Below are positions 1-7,474 of a stretch of DNA of 61,520 bases, piece by piece (within the stretch, counting starts at the first letter, position 1; each line of letters opens with the position of its first letter). Location of the stretch: contig MAAF01000084.1 of the NCBI GenBank assembly GCA_002163005.1, positions 1 through 61,520 on the forward strand, given 5' to 3'. Origin of the DNA: Colwellia psychrerythraea. Lineage in GTDB: Bacteria > Pseudomonadota > Gammaproteobacteria > Enterobacterales > Alteromonadaceae. The notes beneath the pieces are model-generated. The model was not told the DNA's origin, did no database searches, and was given only the letters and a program-made list of their open reading frames with translations. The translations under genes were made by a program, and so were the position numbers.

Positions 1-480
1 TCAAATATTTCAAAGCGGGTGCTAGATGCCTTATGTCATCCCAAGATGACATTATCAGCAGACATTGAAATTAAGAAAGATGACGGCCAATTTGAATTTT
101 TCAGTGCTTATCGATGCCACTACATAGGACCAACTAAAGGCGGCATTCGCTTTCACCCATCGGTTAATGAAGATGAAGTTAAAGCTTTAGCATTCTGGAT
201 AACGATTAAATGTGCAGGCATTGGTCTTCCATTAGGAGGAGGAAAGGAGGGGTAATTGTTAACCCAAAACTGTTGTCGCCAGCAGAGTTAGATAGGTTAT
301 CTCGAGAATATATTCGAGCATTTGCTGGCTTTATTGGTCCTGATACAGATATACCTGCTCCTGATATCTACACCACCAATGATCATGGGGTGGATGATGG
401 ATGAATATGAAAAAATCACTCAAAAAAAAGCGCCTAATATTGTTACGGGTAAACCTCTTGCCTTCGGTGGTTCACCCGGA
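1..480 (+). pseudogene. Glu/Leu/Phe/Val dehydrogenase (glutamate dehydrogenase) remnant, frameshifted and truncated
   Basis: The reading frame entering from the window edge encodes the start of a hexameric glutamate dehydrogenase: an HPK segment, then GPTKGGIRFHP and VKALAFW, which belong to the substrate-binding domain. At about 246 one base seems missing in a purine-rich run, so GGGKGG reads GGGKEG and then a stop. The next frame continues [20 protein letters not shown] and [11 protein letters not shown] second shift near 375 moves to a third frame carrying [10 protein letters not shown] and TGKPLAFGGS. Homology ends near 480, where sequence of an IS110-type transposase begins on the other strand. 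The NAD-binding domain is absent, so no active enzyme can be made. The intact family is about 420 residues; only about 150 are recognisable here. The family assignment is secure, and the state is clearly a pseudogene unless both shifts are sequencing errors. Confidence 0.85.
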
Positions 481-651
481 CGACTACAGGCTTCCATAGC
501 AATAGTTGTTATCTCTAAAGTAGAAAGTACTTGGATCAGTTTTGGACGACTAAACTTTTTACGATAAACTTCTCGACCAGAGAAGTCATGGCCAACCAGG
601 TGAAAGGTAAATTTACCTATATCAATTCCAAGAATGTTAATAGTAGACATG
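480..651 (-). pseudogene. IS110-family transposase, N-terminal fragment
   Basis: Read leftwards from about 651, the minus strand encodes MSTINILGIDIGKFTFHLVG, then ...IAMEACS. The DIGK segment holds the first acidic residue of the RuvC-like DEDD catalytic domain of IS110/IS1111 transposases, and MEAC is the usual next landmark. The frame then runs into the glutamate dehydrogenase remnant at about 480, so only about 57 of some 340 residues remain. The central catalytic part and the serine-containing C-terminal domain are missing, so it cannot act. A C-terminal fragment of the same kind of gene lies at 13520-13789 on the same strand. Confidence 0.8.
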
Positions 652-782
652 ATGATTCTCCTCATTTAATAGTCTGCACCTAAGTGTAGTTTAGGGGAGG
701 CGGACCATCTCATTAGCGCCTTAGATATAATACTCTAATTCATCTTGATTAATAAAAAGGTGAATGTCCGCAATGGTGGCAC

Positions 783-2192
783 CAATGTCATTAACTTAAG
801 CTTAATTTACACGTTTACAATAAGTTACCTAGTTGATAACCTAGCTATGAATTAAAAACATAGAGAAACCACCAATGAGCTGTTCAGTATTTAATTCAAA
901 TAGTACAAAAGTTAACCAATAAAATTCACTCAACTGAATTTTTAGAAAATCACCGTAAAAAACCTACTGATTTCACTCGAAATCGCACGCTTACTTTTCC
1001 TCGTTTAATTAGTTTTATGTTGAATGCGCTCAATGGTTCAATTCAGGCTGAACTCGTTCGGTTTTTAAATGTTATCGATGATAGCTACTTATCAACAAAA
1101 TCAGTTAGCACTGCTGCTTTTTGCAAAGCAAGAATGAAACTATCTCACCAGGCCTTTATTGAGTTAAACGATGATTTAGTACAAATGTTCTATGAAGCAG
1201 CAACCATTGATAAATGGCAAGGACATAGACTGTTAGCTGTTGATGGCTCAGTCACACAATTACCTAACTCTGATGAACTACTTGAGAATTTTGGCAAAGC
1301 TCGCTCACACGCAGCTATGCCTGCTGTTCGTCTTTCTCAACTTTATGATGTTAAAAATAACATTACTCTAGATTTACAGGTAGAAAGCCATTCAACCGGA
1401 GAGCGTGAAATGGCACTAAAACATTTAAATAAAACCCAAACTGGCGACCTAGTCGTTTATGACAGAGGTTATCCTGCTGTTTGGTTTTATAAATACCATA
1501 TGATAAATAATGTTGATTTTTGCATGCGCATTGTTAAAGGCTCTAATGTTGTTAAAGCCTTTTTAGAAAGTGGGAAATACAGTGATATCGTTGACTTCCC
1601 TTGCACTGAGAAGTCTCTTTGTCGGTGTAGAAAGGACAAAATATCAACTGAATCAATACGTTTAAGGTTAGTTCGAGTTGATCTCCCATCAGGTGAGCCA
1701 GAGGTTTTGATTTCATCATTAACTGACTTGAAAGTTTATCCTACTTCTGTTTTCGCTGATTTATATCACCAACGTTGGGGAGTTGAAGAAGACTTCAAAC
1801 TATTGAAAAGTCGCCTCAACATTGAGAATTATTCCAGCGTTTCTATTGAAGGTGTTTTACAAGACTTACACGCTAAGCTATTGACTAAAAACCTTGCGGC
1901 TTCTGCAATCCATGATGCAAAACGAAAAATAAAGAAGGTTAAAAAGAATAGGCTCTATGATTATAAAGTCAACTTCACCTTTGCGATAAATCAGCTCAAA
2001 GATAATGTTGTGCGGCTCACAATGAAGCTAGCTGATTTTGCATTATACGAACTATTGATAAGTAAAATATCAAAGAATTTAAGTGCTATTCGGCCCAACC
2101 GTAAGTTTGTTCGAAAAGGTCGTAGAACCAAGCCAAACAAGTACCCAATGAATTATAAACGTATGTGCTAAATCCTTAAGTTAATGACATTG
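783..2192 (+). mobile_element. Complete IS4-family insertion sequence
   Basis: The ends are an exact 18-bp inverted repeat: CAATGTCATTAACTTAAG at 783-800 and its reverse complement at 2175-2192. They are flanked by a perfect 10-bp direct repeat ATGGTGGCAC at 773-782 and 2193-2202, the target duplication. Element length (1410 bp), repeat length and duplication length fit the IS4 family. One transposase gene fills it. The target lies inside a dispersed repeat: the flanks joined without the IS resemble the other copies near 5750, 7180 and 9880. The perfect duplication suggests a fairly recent insertion. Confidence 0.9.
1017..2171 (+). CDS. IS4-family DDE transposase (5' end probably frameshifted)
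   Basis: Encodes a cut-and-paste transposase of 384 residues from this ATG. Visible landmarks are LLAVDGSVTQLP (first catalytic Asp), GDLVVYDRGYPA (second Asp, around residue 145) and the YHQRWGVEEDFKLLKSRL signature (the Y-(2)-R-(3)-E-(6)-K motif with catalytic Glu, around residue 250). The protein is short at its N-terminus for the family. The same frame stays open back to 879 and encodes plausible extra sequence (VQKLTNKIHSTEFLENHRKK), but it is preceded by TGA at 876-878. A good ATG at 875 is in another frame. This suggests a small indel near 877 that separated the original start from the body. Translation from 1017 or a rare start may give a partly functional protein. Confidence 0.85.
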   Translation: MLNALNGSIQAELVRFLNVIDDSYLSTKSVSTAAFCKARMKLSHQAFIELNDDLVQMFYEAATIDKWQGHRLLAVDGSVTQLPNSDELLENFGKARSHAAMPAVRLSQLYDVKNNITLDLQVESHSTGEREMALKHLNKTQTGDLVVYDRGYPAVWFYKYHMINNVDFCMRIVKGSNVVKAFLESGKYSDIVDFPCTEKSLCRCRKDKISTESIRLRLVRVDLPSGEPEVLISSLTDLKVYPTSVFADLYHQRWGVEEDFKLLKSRLNIENYSSVSIEGVLQDLHAKLLTKNLAASAIHDAKRKIKKVKKNRLYDYKVNFTFAINQLKDNVVRLTMKLADFALYELLISKISKNLSAIRPNRKFVRKGRRTKPNKYPMNYKRMC

Positions 2193-2401
2193 ATGGTGGC
2201 ACAGTTGTCTATCAAGATGAATACTGGCCTATGTCTTCTGCAAGCTCTAAGTAGTCGTTAGCCCTTCGCTGCCTGTGCTAATTTACCATTCTGCAAAAAA
2301 TGTATAATGGTAAATAGAAAATGTTCACTGGAGTACTCAGGATGTGTGAATTTTTAACACACAATATCTTTCTGAACTACTAAATAACTTTTACGTATCT
2401 T

Positions 2402-3127
2402 TTAACGAACAGGGATAGTATATCTACGGTAAACCCATCCGACTATCTCTTGAGTATCACCTGCGGCATCTTCTTGAATTAGACTTATCTTAATCCAACT
2501 CTTACGAGCGCTCTTAGCATCCTTGATAGTATCCTCAATAACCTCAATTACTGTACCTAGCTTTAACGTAGCAAGCACATCAGACCTACGGGTACTGTCT
2601 GCTCTAACATACAAGTTATGACCTGTTGTTATACGATAACCAAATAGGTATGAGGTATTAGCTTGCTTAACAATGGCATTAATTTCTGCCTTTTCAATGA
2701 CATCCTTTAAGTCATCTTTAAGCTGTTCTCGGTTGGTAGTAATAATAGTACTCATATATGCAACAAACATTGGAACAAGTACCGCTGTTACTATCCAGTA
2801 CAGTGCTTTGGTAGCCTTATCTGATAACAAAGATACATCAGCATCACCAAACAACACAGCTTTAAGCTCTTGCTCTGTAGTGTCGTCGAAGAGGTCTGAT
2901 TCTTTGGCTTTATCAATAGCAGCATTAACTGCCGTAGTATGCCTCCTTAAAAGCCGCTTGGTGCGTTGCAGCGTACGTTTGATGATTACTTGTTTATCGT
3001 CGTTAGTGTAATGTATCCAAGACTGCCGTTCATCACGGGTTCTTCTGCAACCACGGCAATGACCTCTTTCATCAGTCTCACAGATACCAATACAAGGGCT
3101 AGGTACATCAAAGAATTCGAGTTGGAT
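2402..3127 (-). CDS. DUF1289 - membrane segment - bacterial SH3 protein with apparent ATC start
   Basis: The minus-strand frame is open from a stop at 3140-3142 to 2402 and encodes about 241 residues in three parts. Residues 1-60 are a DUF1289 domain with the cysteine pattern PCIGICETD...GHCRGC, followed by RTRDERQSW. A hydrophobic segment (YWIVTAVLVPMFVAYMSTII) follows at about 110-130. The C-terminal 90 residues look like a bacterial SH3 domain (YRITTGHNLYVRADSTRRS, then GTVIEV and GWVYRRY). No ATG, GTG or TTG precedes the DUF1289 part. The codon where such proteins normally start, just before QLEFFDVPSPC, is ATC at 3125-3127, with AAAGGA a few bases upstream. Translation could instead begin at GTG 2855-2857 and yield only the membrane-SH3 part (151 residues). 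Either the start mutated or a rare ATC start is used. Function unknown. Confidence 0.6.
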   Translation of the reverse strand: MQLEFFDVPSPCIGICETDERGHCRGCRRTRDERQSWIHYTNDDKQVIIKRTLQRTKRLLRRHTTAVNAAIDKAKESDLFDDTTEQELKAVLFGDADVSLLSDKATKALYWIVTAVLVPMFVAYMSTIITTNREQLKDDLKDVIEKAEINAIVKQANTSYLFGYRITTGHNLYVRADSTRRSDVLATLKLGTVIEVIEDTIKDAKSARKSWIKISLIQEDAAGDTQEIVGWVYRRYTIPVR

Positions 3128-3139
3128 AGTGTTATTCCT

Positions 3140-3469
3140 TTAACGATTAAACGTAATTATTAGGTATAAATGATTGATACTATTAAAACTTCAATGAGTA
3201 TTGTAGTCAAGCTGATTAGTTAGCCAGTTGCTCTCTTATTAGTCTATTATAAGAAAAAGTGAGACATAGATTGGATAAATAATTATCACGTCACAAGGCA
3301 TCATTTTATAATAAAAAAATCAATTCAAAGTTTTATTTTCAAACATTACAATAAAAGATATCAGCAAAAAAAATATAAAAATAGAACTAACGGCTACAAA
3401 TGTAGCTAGTAGAATAAAAACTTAATCCATTGTATATTTTAAGTTTTATGAGTTACCATTTCATAAAAA
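3140..3469. other. AT-rich intergenic stretch, no gene seen
   Basis: About 330 bases lie between the divergent DUF1289-SH3 gene and the next plus-strand gene. The sequence is strongly AT-rich with A-runs and may hold both promoters. I see no conserved ORF, no hairpin terminator and no repeat copy. Confidence 0.5.
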
Positions 3470-4276
3470 ATGGTACTCACCTTGAATATACATACCTTCT
3501 TAAATAAATTACACAATTATACTGTTTGGATAGGATTAATAACGTTAATTGTTATTACGTTTTATCTGTTTCATAAAGAAAAAACTCTCATTGAGGTAAT
3601 TGAAGTTATCTTACCGTCATTGGCTATATTGACGGCGATCAAGCATTTCAAAACTCAACATCAATTAACTTTCTACGCTGATTACACACGCAGATATCAA
3701 GCAATTATATTAGAATTTCCATATGCAATAAATCACGACGATTTCGATATAAATAATGAAGATATCGAAGAGAAAAACAAAATATTAAAGTATATGCAAG
3801 TATATTTCGATTTGTGTTGTGAAGAGTATATGTTGCATAAGACTGGAAAAATTGACAATGCTACATGGATAGAATGGCATGATGGCATTAAGAGCGCATT
3901 TCAAAAAAAAGCATTCCAAGACTCATGGAAAGATGTGATTAGTAATAACATTTATTTTAGCGATGAGTATAAAGGTTTCATAGGGGATATGATCAAAAGT
4001 GAAAGCCCTAAAACCTCAAAGTACAAATTTAGGAAAAGTTTTCATGTTATTTGTTGCTCCTTTATAATAACAGCTATAGCTTCTTTCTCACGCAATTTAC
4101 CTGAAGTGATTTCAAATGGCAGTCTACATTTAGAATGGTTAATCTACATTTGTTTGTCCATCGGACTAATATCAATTTTTTATTTTTATCTTACACATAA
4201 TAAAAATCCAGCGGAAACTGGTGCAGCGATTACCGCTACGACTGATTTGTCAGATCAGTTACCGTTAGATAAGTAA
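3470..4276 (+). CDS. Hypothetical membrane protein, 268 residues
   Basis: I do not recognise the family. Hydrophobic segments at about residues 16-35 and 43-58 form an N-terminal hairpin. A charged soluble region of about 125 residues follows (FYADYTRRYQAIILEFP, YMQVYFDLCCEEYMLHKTGK, WIEWHDGIKSAFQ), then two further membrane segments at about 190-210 and 221-243. The middle resembles the helical cytoplasmic part of several uncharacterised membrane proteins found in accessory regions. There is no clear ribosome-binding site before the ATG, and a TTG four codons later is an alternative. It stands alone between AT-rich DNA and a dispersed repeat, as a single-gene cargo unit would. Confidence 0.6.
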   Translation: MVLTLNIHTFLNKLHNYTVWIGLITLIVITFYLFHKEKTLIEVIEVILPSLAILTAIKHFKTQHQLTFYADYTRRYQAIILEFPYAINHDDFDINNEDIEEKNKILKYMQVYFDLCCEEYMLHKTGKIDNATWIEWHDGIKSAFQKKAFQDSWKDVISNNIYFSDEYKGFIGDMIKSESPKTSKYKFRKSFHVICCSFIITAIASFSRNLPEVISNGSLHLEWLIYICLSIGLISIFYFYLTHNKNPAETGAAITATTDLSDQLPLDK

Positions 4277-4280
4277 GATA

Positions 4281-4454
4281 TAATGTCAGCTTTCGTATCT
4301 TTGTTAACATAGTACCAGTGAGAATTAGAGATTTCTTCACTTAGCCATAAGCGGTCATTAAGCTTTTGAGAAACCATGAACATATTTAGGGTGATTTTAA
4401 CCGAAATTAGTTACTCGCTTGTGAGGCAAGTTGAAGCTCATTGCTGCCTGTGGC
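4281..4454. repeat. Dispersed intergenic repeat, copy with TCAGCTTTCGTATCTTTG block
   Basis: The block from 4281 (GTCAGCTTTCGTATCTTTG, TTAACATAG, ACCAGTGAG, TTAGCCATAAGC) matches 9961-10082 over about 120 bases with scattered differences. A shorter match is at 21440-21475. It ends in AGCTCATTGCTGCC, shared with copies near 5820 and 7250. No coding capacity is evident. It occupies most of the gap between two plus-strand genes. Confidence 0.6.
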
Positions 4455-4607
4455 ACCTCAATTATTTGTAAAACTACAAAACATAATGCTATTGTTATTC
4501 CACAAGTTCTTTTGTGGTCTTTATAGACTTTTTAGAGCGATGAGCAGAAGTGAATAAGTATAATTAACCACTTAATAAAGCTATTTGGCGTTTAGGAGTA
4601 TCACGGA

Positions 4608-4970
4608 ATGATCAAAGCAATGTGTCACTGTGGCAATATCAAAATAACTATTCCTGAAACTACTGAAACAGTCACCAGTTGTAATTGCTCAGTTTGTAGC
4701 AAGTATGCATCTCTATGGGCTTACTTTTCACCTAAAGACGTTAAAATTGCGGCAACAACAGATGCAGTTTCTTCGTACAGTTGGGGTGATAGAACTATTA
4801 AATTTCACCATTGTAACAACTGTGGCTGTTTAACTCATTACACACCAACAGAACTTGGCAATAAACATAAAATGGCTGTTAATTTCCGTTTAGTAAATAC
4901 AAGTATTCTTAGCTCTCTTAAAACTAGGTATTTTGACGGTGCTGATACATGGGAAGAAATAAAGCAATAA
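4608..4970 (+). CDS. GFA/CENP-V family zinc protein
   Basis: A 120-residue protein of the glutathione-dependent formaldehyde-activating (GFA) fold. The zinc-ligand pattern is visible: MCHCGNIKI near the N-terminus, SCNCSVCSKY at about residues 25-35, and HHCNNCGCLTHY at about 68-80. GFA-like proteins bind two zinc ions. Most have no proven substrate, so the formaldehyde role should not be assumed. Length is normal for the family. GGAG precedes the ATG by about ten bases. It is a single gene with no operon partner, flanked by a repeat copy upstream and the phosphatase gene about 100 bases downstream. Confidence 0.8.
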   Translation: MIKAMCHCGNIKITIPETTETVTSCNCSVCSKYASLWAYFSPKDVKIAATTDAVSSYSWGDRTIKFHHCNNCGCLTHYTPTELGNKHKMAVNFRLVNTSILSSLKTRYFDGADTWEEIKQ

Positions 4971-5077
4971 ATGACTAACAAGGTTTTTTTAAGTCAACCC
5001 ATAACAGTTTACTTCTGTTTGCACCTCACTATTTTAGTAAACTATGATTAGCCGATTAATGTGGAGTTAGGTTTTTA

Positions 5078-5623
5078 ATGGAAATAATTTTGATAAGGCA
5101 TGGAAAGCCAACTTCCGCAGACAATCCAATAATTGATGCTTGTGAGTATACAAATTGGATTAGACGATACAATTCATCTAAGGTTGCGAAAAACAGCCGA
5201 CCTGAAAATGTAAATGATCAATATAAATCTTTTTATACAATATCAAGTGATTTAAATCGAGCGATACATTCAGCAAATATTTACGTTGGAAAATCACCCG
5301 AAGAAGTTGATAAGCTTTATCGAGAAATGGAAATACCTAGATATAAATTTCCATTTAAATTAAAAGCTTGGAATTGGGTGTATTTATCAAGACTTCTCTG
5401 GATGCTCGGCTGTAAGGGGTCATTTGAATCATTTAAACAAGCCAAAAAACGAGCTGATGAGGCAGCGGTTAAATTAATTGAAATAGCTCAAAATCAAGAT
5501 AAGATTGTATTATTTGGTCATGGTTATATGAATAGATATATTAGAAAGTCATTAATTCAAAAAGGTTGGGTGTTAAACTCCAAGAGCAATGCTTATTGGG
5601 GTATTACCAGCCTCGAAACATAA
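5078..5623 (+). CDS. Histidine phosphatase (phosphoglycerate mutase-like) family protein
   Basis: The 181-residue product begins MEIILIRHGKP, the RHG signature whose His is phosphorylated during catalysis. SDLNRAIHSA at about residue 70 carries the conserved Arg, and VLFGHGYMNRYIR near residue 150 carries the second catalytic His. The Glu/Asp acid is likely in REMEIPRYKF. Such enzymes act on sugar phosphates, nucleotides, or phosphoserine/threonine peptides. Nothing here points to one substrate. It lies in the accessory region with a repeat copy just downstream. Confidence 0.8.
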   Translation: MEIILIRHGKPTSADNPIIDACEYTNWIRRYNSSKVAKNSRPENVNDQYKSFYTISSDLNRAIHSANIYVGKSPEEVDKLYREMEIPRYKFPFKLKAWNWVYLSRLLWMLGCKGSFESFKQAKKRADEAAVKLIEIAQNQDKIVLFGHGYMNRYIRKSLIQKGWVLNSKSNAYWGITSLET

Positions 5624-5727
5624 AGCAACTTTAAACGGACTAAATACAGATAATAGGAGAATATTATAACCAACTATATTTAGCTGCTTAAAATGGCATT
5701 ATCGAACTTTCACTCTTGGCACTTTGA

Positions 5728-5836
5728 AGTCATGCCAATACAATTACGTGAACGACAGCAATGGTGGCTAACTCGCCAGTCGAGGAGGTAATCGAACAGG
5801 AATGGTAGTTCGATGCCTCCTGCAAGCTCATTGCTT
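5728..5836. repeat. Dispersed intergenic repeat with internal hairpin
   Basis: About 108 bases match 7153-7262 at roughly 85 percent by eye, including TGGCTAACTCGCCAGTCGAG, TTCGATGCCTCCTG and AAGCTCATTGCT. In this copy AGGAGG..ATCGAAC pairs with GTTCGAT..CCTCCT around a loop of about ten bases. The AACGACAGCAATGGTGGCT block is shared in looser form with the copies near 770, 9875 and 21365. It lies between the phosphatase gene and the convergent PIN-like gene. Confidence 0.65.
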
Positions 5837-5852
5837 GAATAAGGGAAAAAAC

Positions 5853-6989
5853 CTAGTCCTTAATCACCTTAGCCAGAGACTCAAGAATTTCAATAGCACG
5901 GTCTATTTTTGAGCATGTTTCACAACCATACAACTTATCAAAAGAAAGTTTTTTTTGAGTTATTAAATGAGTTAACCTCTTTTCAGTAAAAAAATAATCA
6001 CAATAAGGTAAGGCTGTGGCTGCATGCCTAAAGTCGTGATGGTCATGGTCTTGAAATTTTTGCAACTTATCCCAGCGAACAGCAGCATACAAACCCGACA
6101 TAATTCGAATTGATGGCAATGCTTTACCAACTTTATTTAATCTGAAAAGGTTATATATAGTATTGCCCAGCAGTTTTTTAGTTTTACCTTCTTCAGTTTT
6201 ACTTCTTGAACCCTGCAATTTAGTACCTGTCTGCTGTTCATACATATATTCCATCATGTTATTTAATTCCGAGCCGTAGACATCAATCCACCCTGCAACT
6301 TCATGTAAAAACATTTGTTCAAATGATTTTGCTTCATTTTGATGGGAAAATTTACCTTCATTTATTTTATCAGCCATGAACAAAGGAGGGATATGCCCAA
6401 TTCCTCCGCTACTTTCAATTGTCGCAATCATATCTTGCATAGATATTGACCACATCTGATCAGTAAAAGCTTTTTGTATTAAAACTTTTTCTTGTAGAGG
6501 AACATTTGTTTGCTCGAAGGTATGTGATCCCATTGTATATGCTAATTTTGTCCAAGCTAAATCTTCTGCGGCATATACTTCCTTACCTTGGGCTGAATAC
6601 CAATAATGAAGAAGCTCAAGTTGAATTCTCTCTTCGTGATTTATAGAAGAAACACCATTTGATAGCTGGTCTATTAACGATACTGTTCTATGCAGCGTTT
6701 TGAGATCGGTTTGCTTTATGACTTCCATAAAGACATCTTCACTTATTGGAAACACACAAATATCACTCTCAACTAGCATTATTGCTAAATCGAGCAAGTG
6801 CTTTTCTTGAACATATTGACTAGGAAAGTTAAAACCATTCCTTAAAACCACCCAAAATTTTGTATCGAGATAAACAAGTTTTTTTCCTTTTAAGCTATTT
6901 GACAGCTCTAATTTTAAAGAACGATAATAGTCATCAAAAGATTGTGAAGGATTATTTCTATGATGTTCAAAAGTATTTATAAATTGCAA
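5853..6989 (-). CDS. Putative PIN-like domain protein
   Basis: The 378-residue product is not a family I can name with certainty. Two segments look like a PIN nuclease fold. KLVYLDTKFWVVLRN at about residues 38-52 resembles the first strand with its catalytic Asp. HDHHDFRHAATALPYCDYFF followed by TEKRLTHLI near residues 315-345 resembles the later acidic cluster, with His-Ala-Ala and the CD-x-F-x-T element. The 250 residues between are mostly helical. PIN domains are metal-dependent RNases found in toxins and RNA decay. No antitoxin-like small gene adjoins it. It is convergent with the phosphatase gene and divergent from the PHP-ATPase gene. Confidence 0.45.
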   Translation of the reverse strand: MQFINTFEHHRNNPSQSFDDYYRSLKLELSNSLKGKKLVYLDTKFWVVLRNGFNFPSQYVQEKHLLDLAIMLVESDICVFPISEDVFMEVIKQTDLKTLHRTVSLIDQLSNGVSSINHEERIQLELLHYWYSAQGKEVYAAEDLAWTKLAYTMGSHTFEQTNVPLQEKVLIQKAFTDQMWSISMQDMIATIESSGGIGHIPPLFMADKINEGKFSHQNEAKSFEQMFLHEVAGWIDVYGSELNNMMEYMYEQQTGTKLQGSRSKTEEGKTKKLLGNTIYNLFRLNKVGKALPSIRIMSGLYAAVRWDKLQKFQDHDHHDFRHAATALPYCDYFFTEKRLTHLITQKKLSFDKLYGCETCSKIDRAIEILESLAKVIKD

Positions 6990-7034
6990 TGTAAGCCTCG
7001 AAAATAAATGACCAAATAGACTTTATGTTATCTA

Positions 7035-7066
7035 GCATACCGTATTCTTAATACGGTATGCTTTTT
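7035..7066 (+). terminator. Strong hairpin plus T-run with no plus-strand gene upstream
   Basis: GCATACCGTATT at 7035-7046 pairs perfectly with AATACGGTATGC at 7050-7061 around a three-base loop, followed by TTTTTCTTG. This is a textbook intrinsic terminator for plus-strand transcription, but the gene to its left is on the minus strand. It may stop antisense transcription from the PIN-like region or be left over from a lost gene. Confidence 0.7.
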
Positions 7067-7106
7067 CTTGTTGAAGGTTAAAATAAAAAAGCCTCTTTGA
7101 GCTTAA

Positions 7107-7139
7107 TGCTCGTCAGTTAAGAACTGACGAGCACTTTTA
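7107..7139 (+). terminator. Second perfect hairpin in the same intergenic space
   Basis: TGCTCGTCAGTT (7107-7118) pairs with AACTGACGAGCA (7122-7133) around a three-base loop, followed by CTTTTAAATTT. The T-run is weaker than that of the 7035 hairpin. It has the form of an intrinsic terminator or an insulator between the divergent PIN-like and PHP-ATPase genes. Confidence 0.55.
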
Positions 7140-7152
7140 AATTTACTGTTAT

Positions 7153-7262
7153 AGTCATGCCAATACAAAAATGTGAACGAACGCTATGTTGGCTAACTCG
7201 CCAGTCGAGGGGGTAATCAATCAGGATTTGGTTCGATGCCTCCTGAAAGCTCATTGCTGCCA
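7153..7262. repeat. Dispersed intergenic repeat, second copy of the 5728 type
   Basis: It shares GTCATGCCAATACAA, GGCTAACTCGCCAGTCGAG, GGTTCGATGCCTCCTG and AAGCTCATTGCTGCC in order with 5728-5836. Here the hairpin is less well paired because the left arm reads GGGGGTAATCAATC. It sits upstream of the PHP-ATPase gene, about 210 bases from its start. Confidence 0.65.
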
Positions 7263-7474
7263 GTAGTCTTTCGTCTCAGAACACTAATTTCCCACGGATT
7301 ATTATCATGATAATTTGATTTAATAGTTAAACAACTAAAATATTTTTTTATTGAAAATAAAGCTTTGATCTAATTTAGATTTACGGGTATGGATGTATTA
7401 ACATAGCTCCATTAAGGCTATAACTTGTATATATCTTAAATTTACAGGGTACTAAGCATTCTTTATCATTATTC

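Noticed and set aside
2673..3163. Plus-strand open frames across 2673-3163
   Set aside because: They lie opposite the DUF1289-SH3 frame, whose protein has recognisable domains; the plus-strand translations are Ser/Thr/Val-rich with no family likeness.
5728..7262. CRISPR array
   Set aside because: The repeats are about 110 bases long, few and widely spaced with genes between; no cas gene is present.
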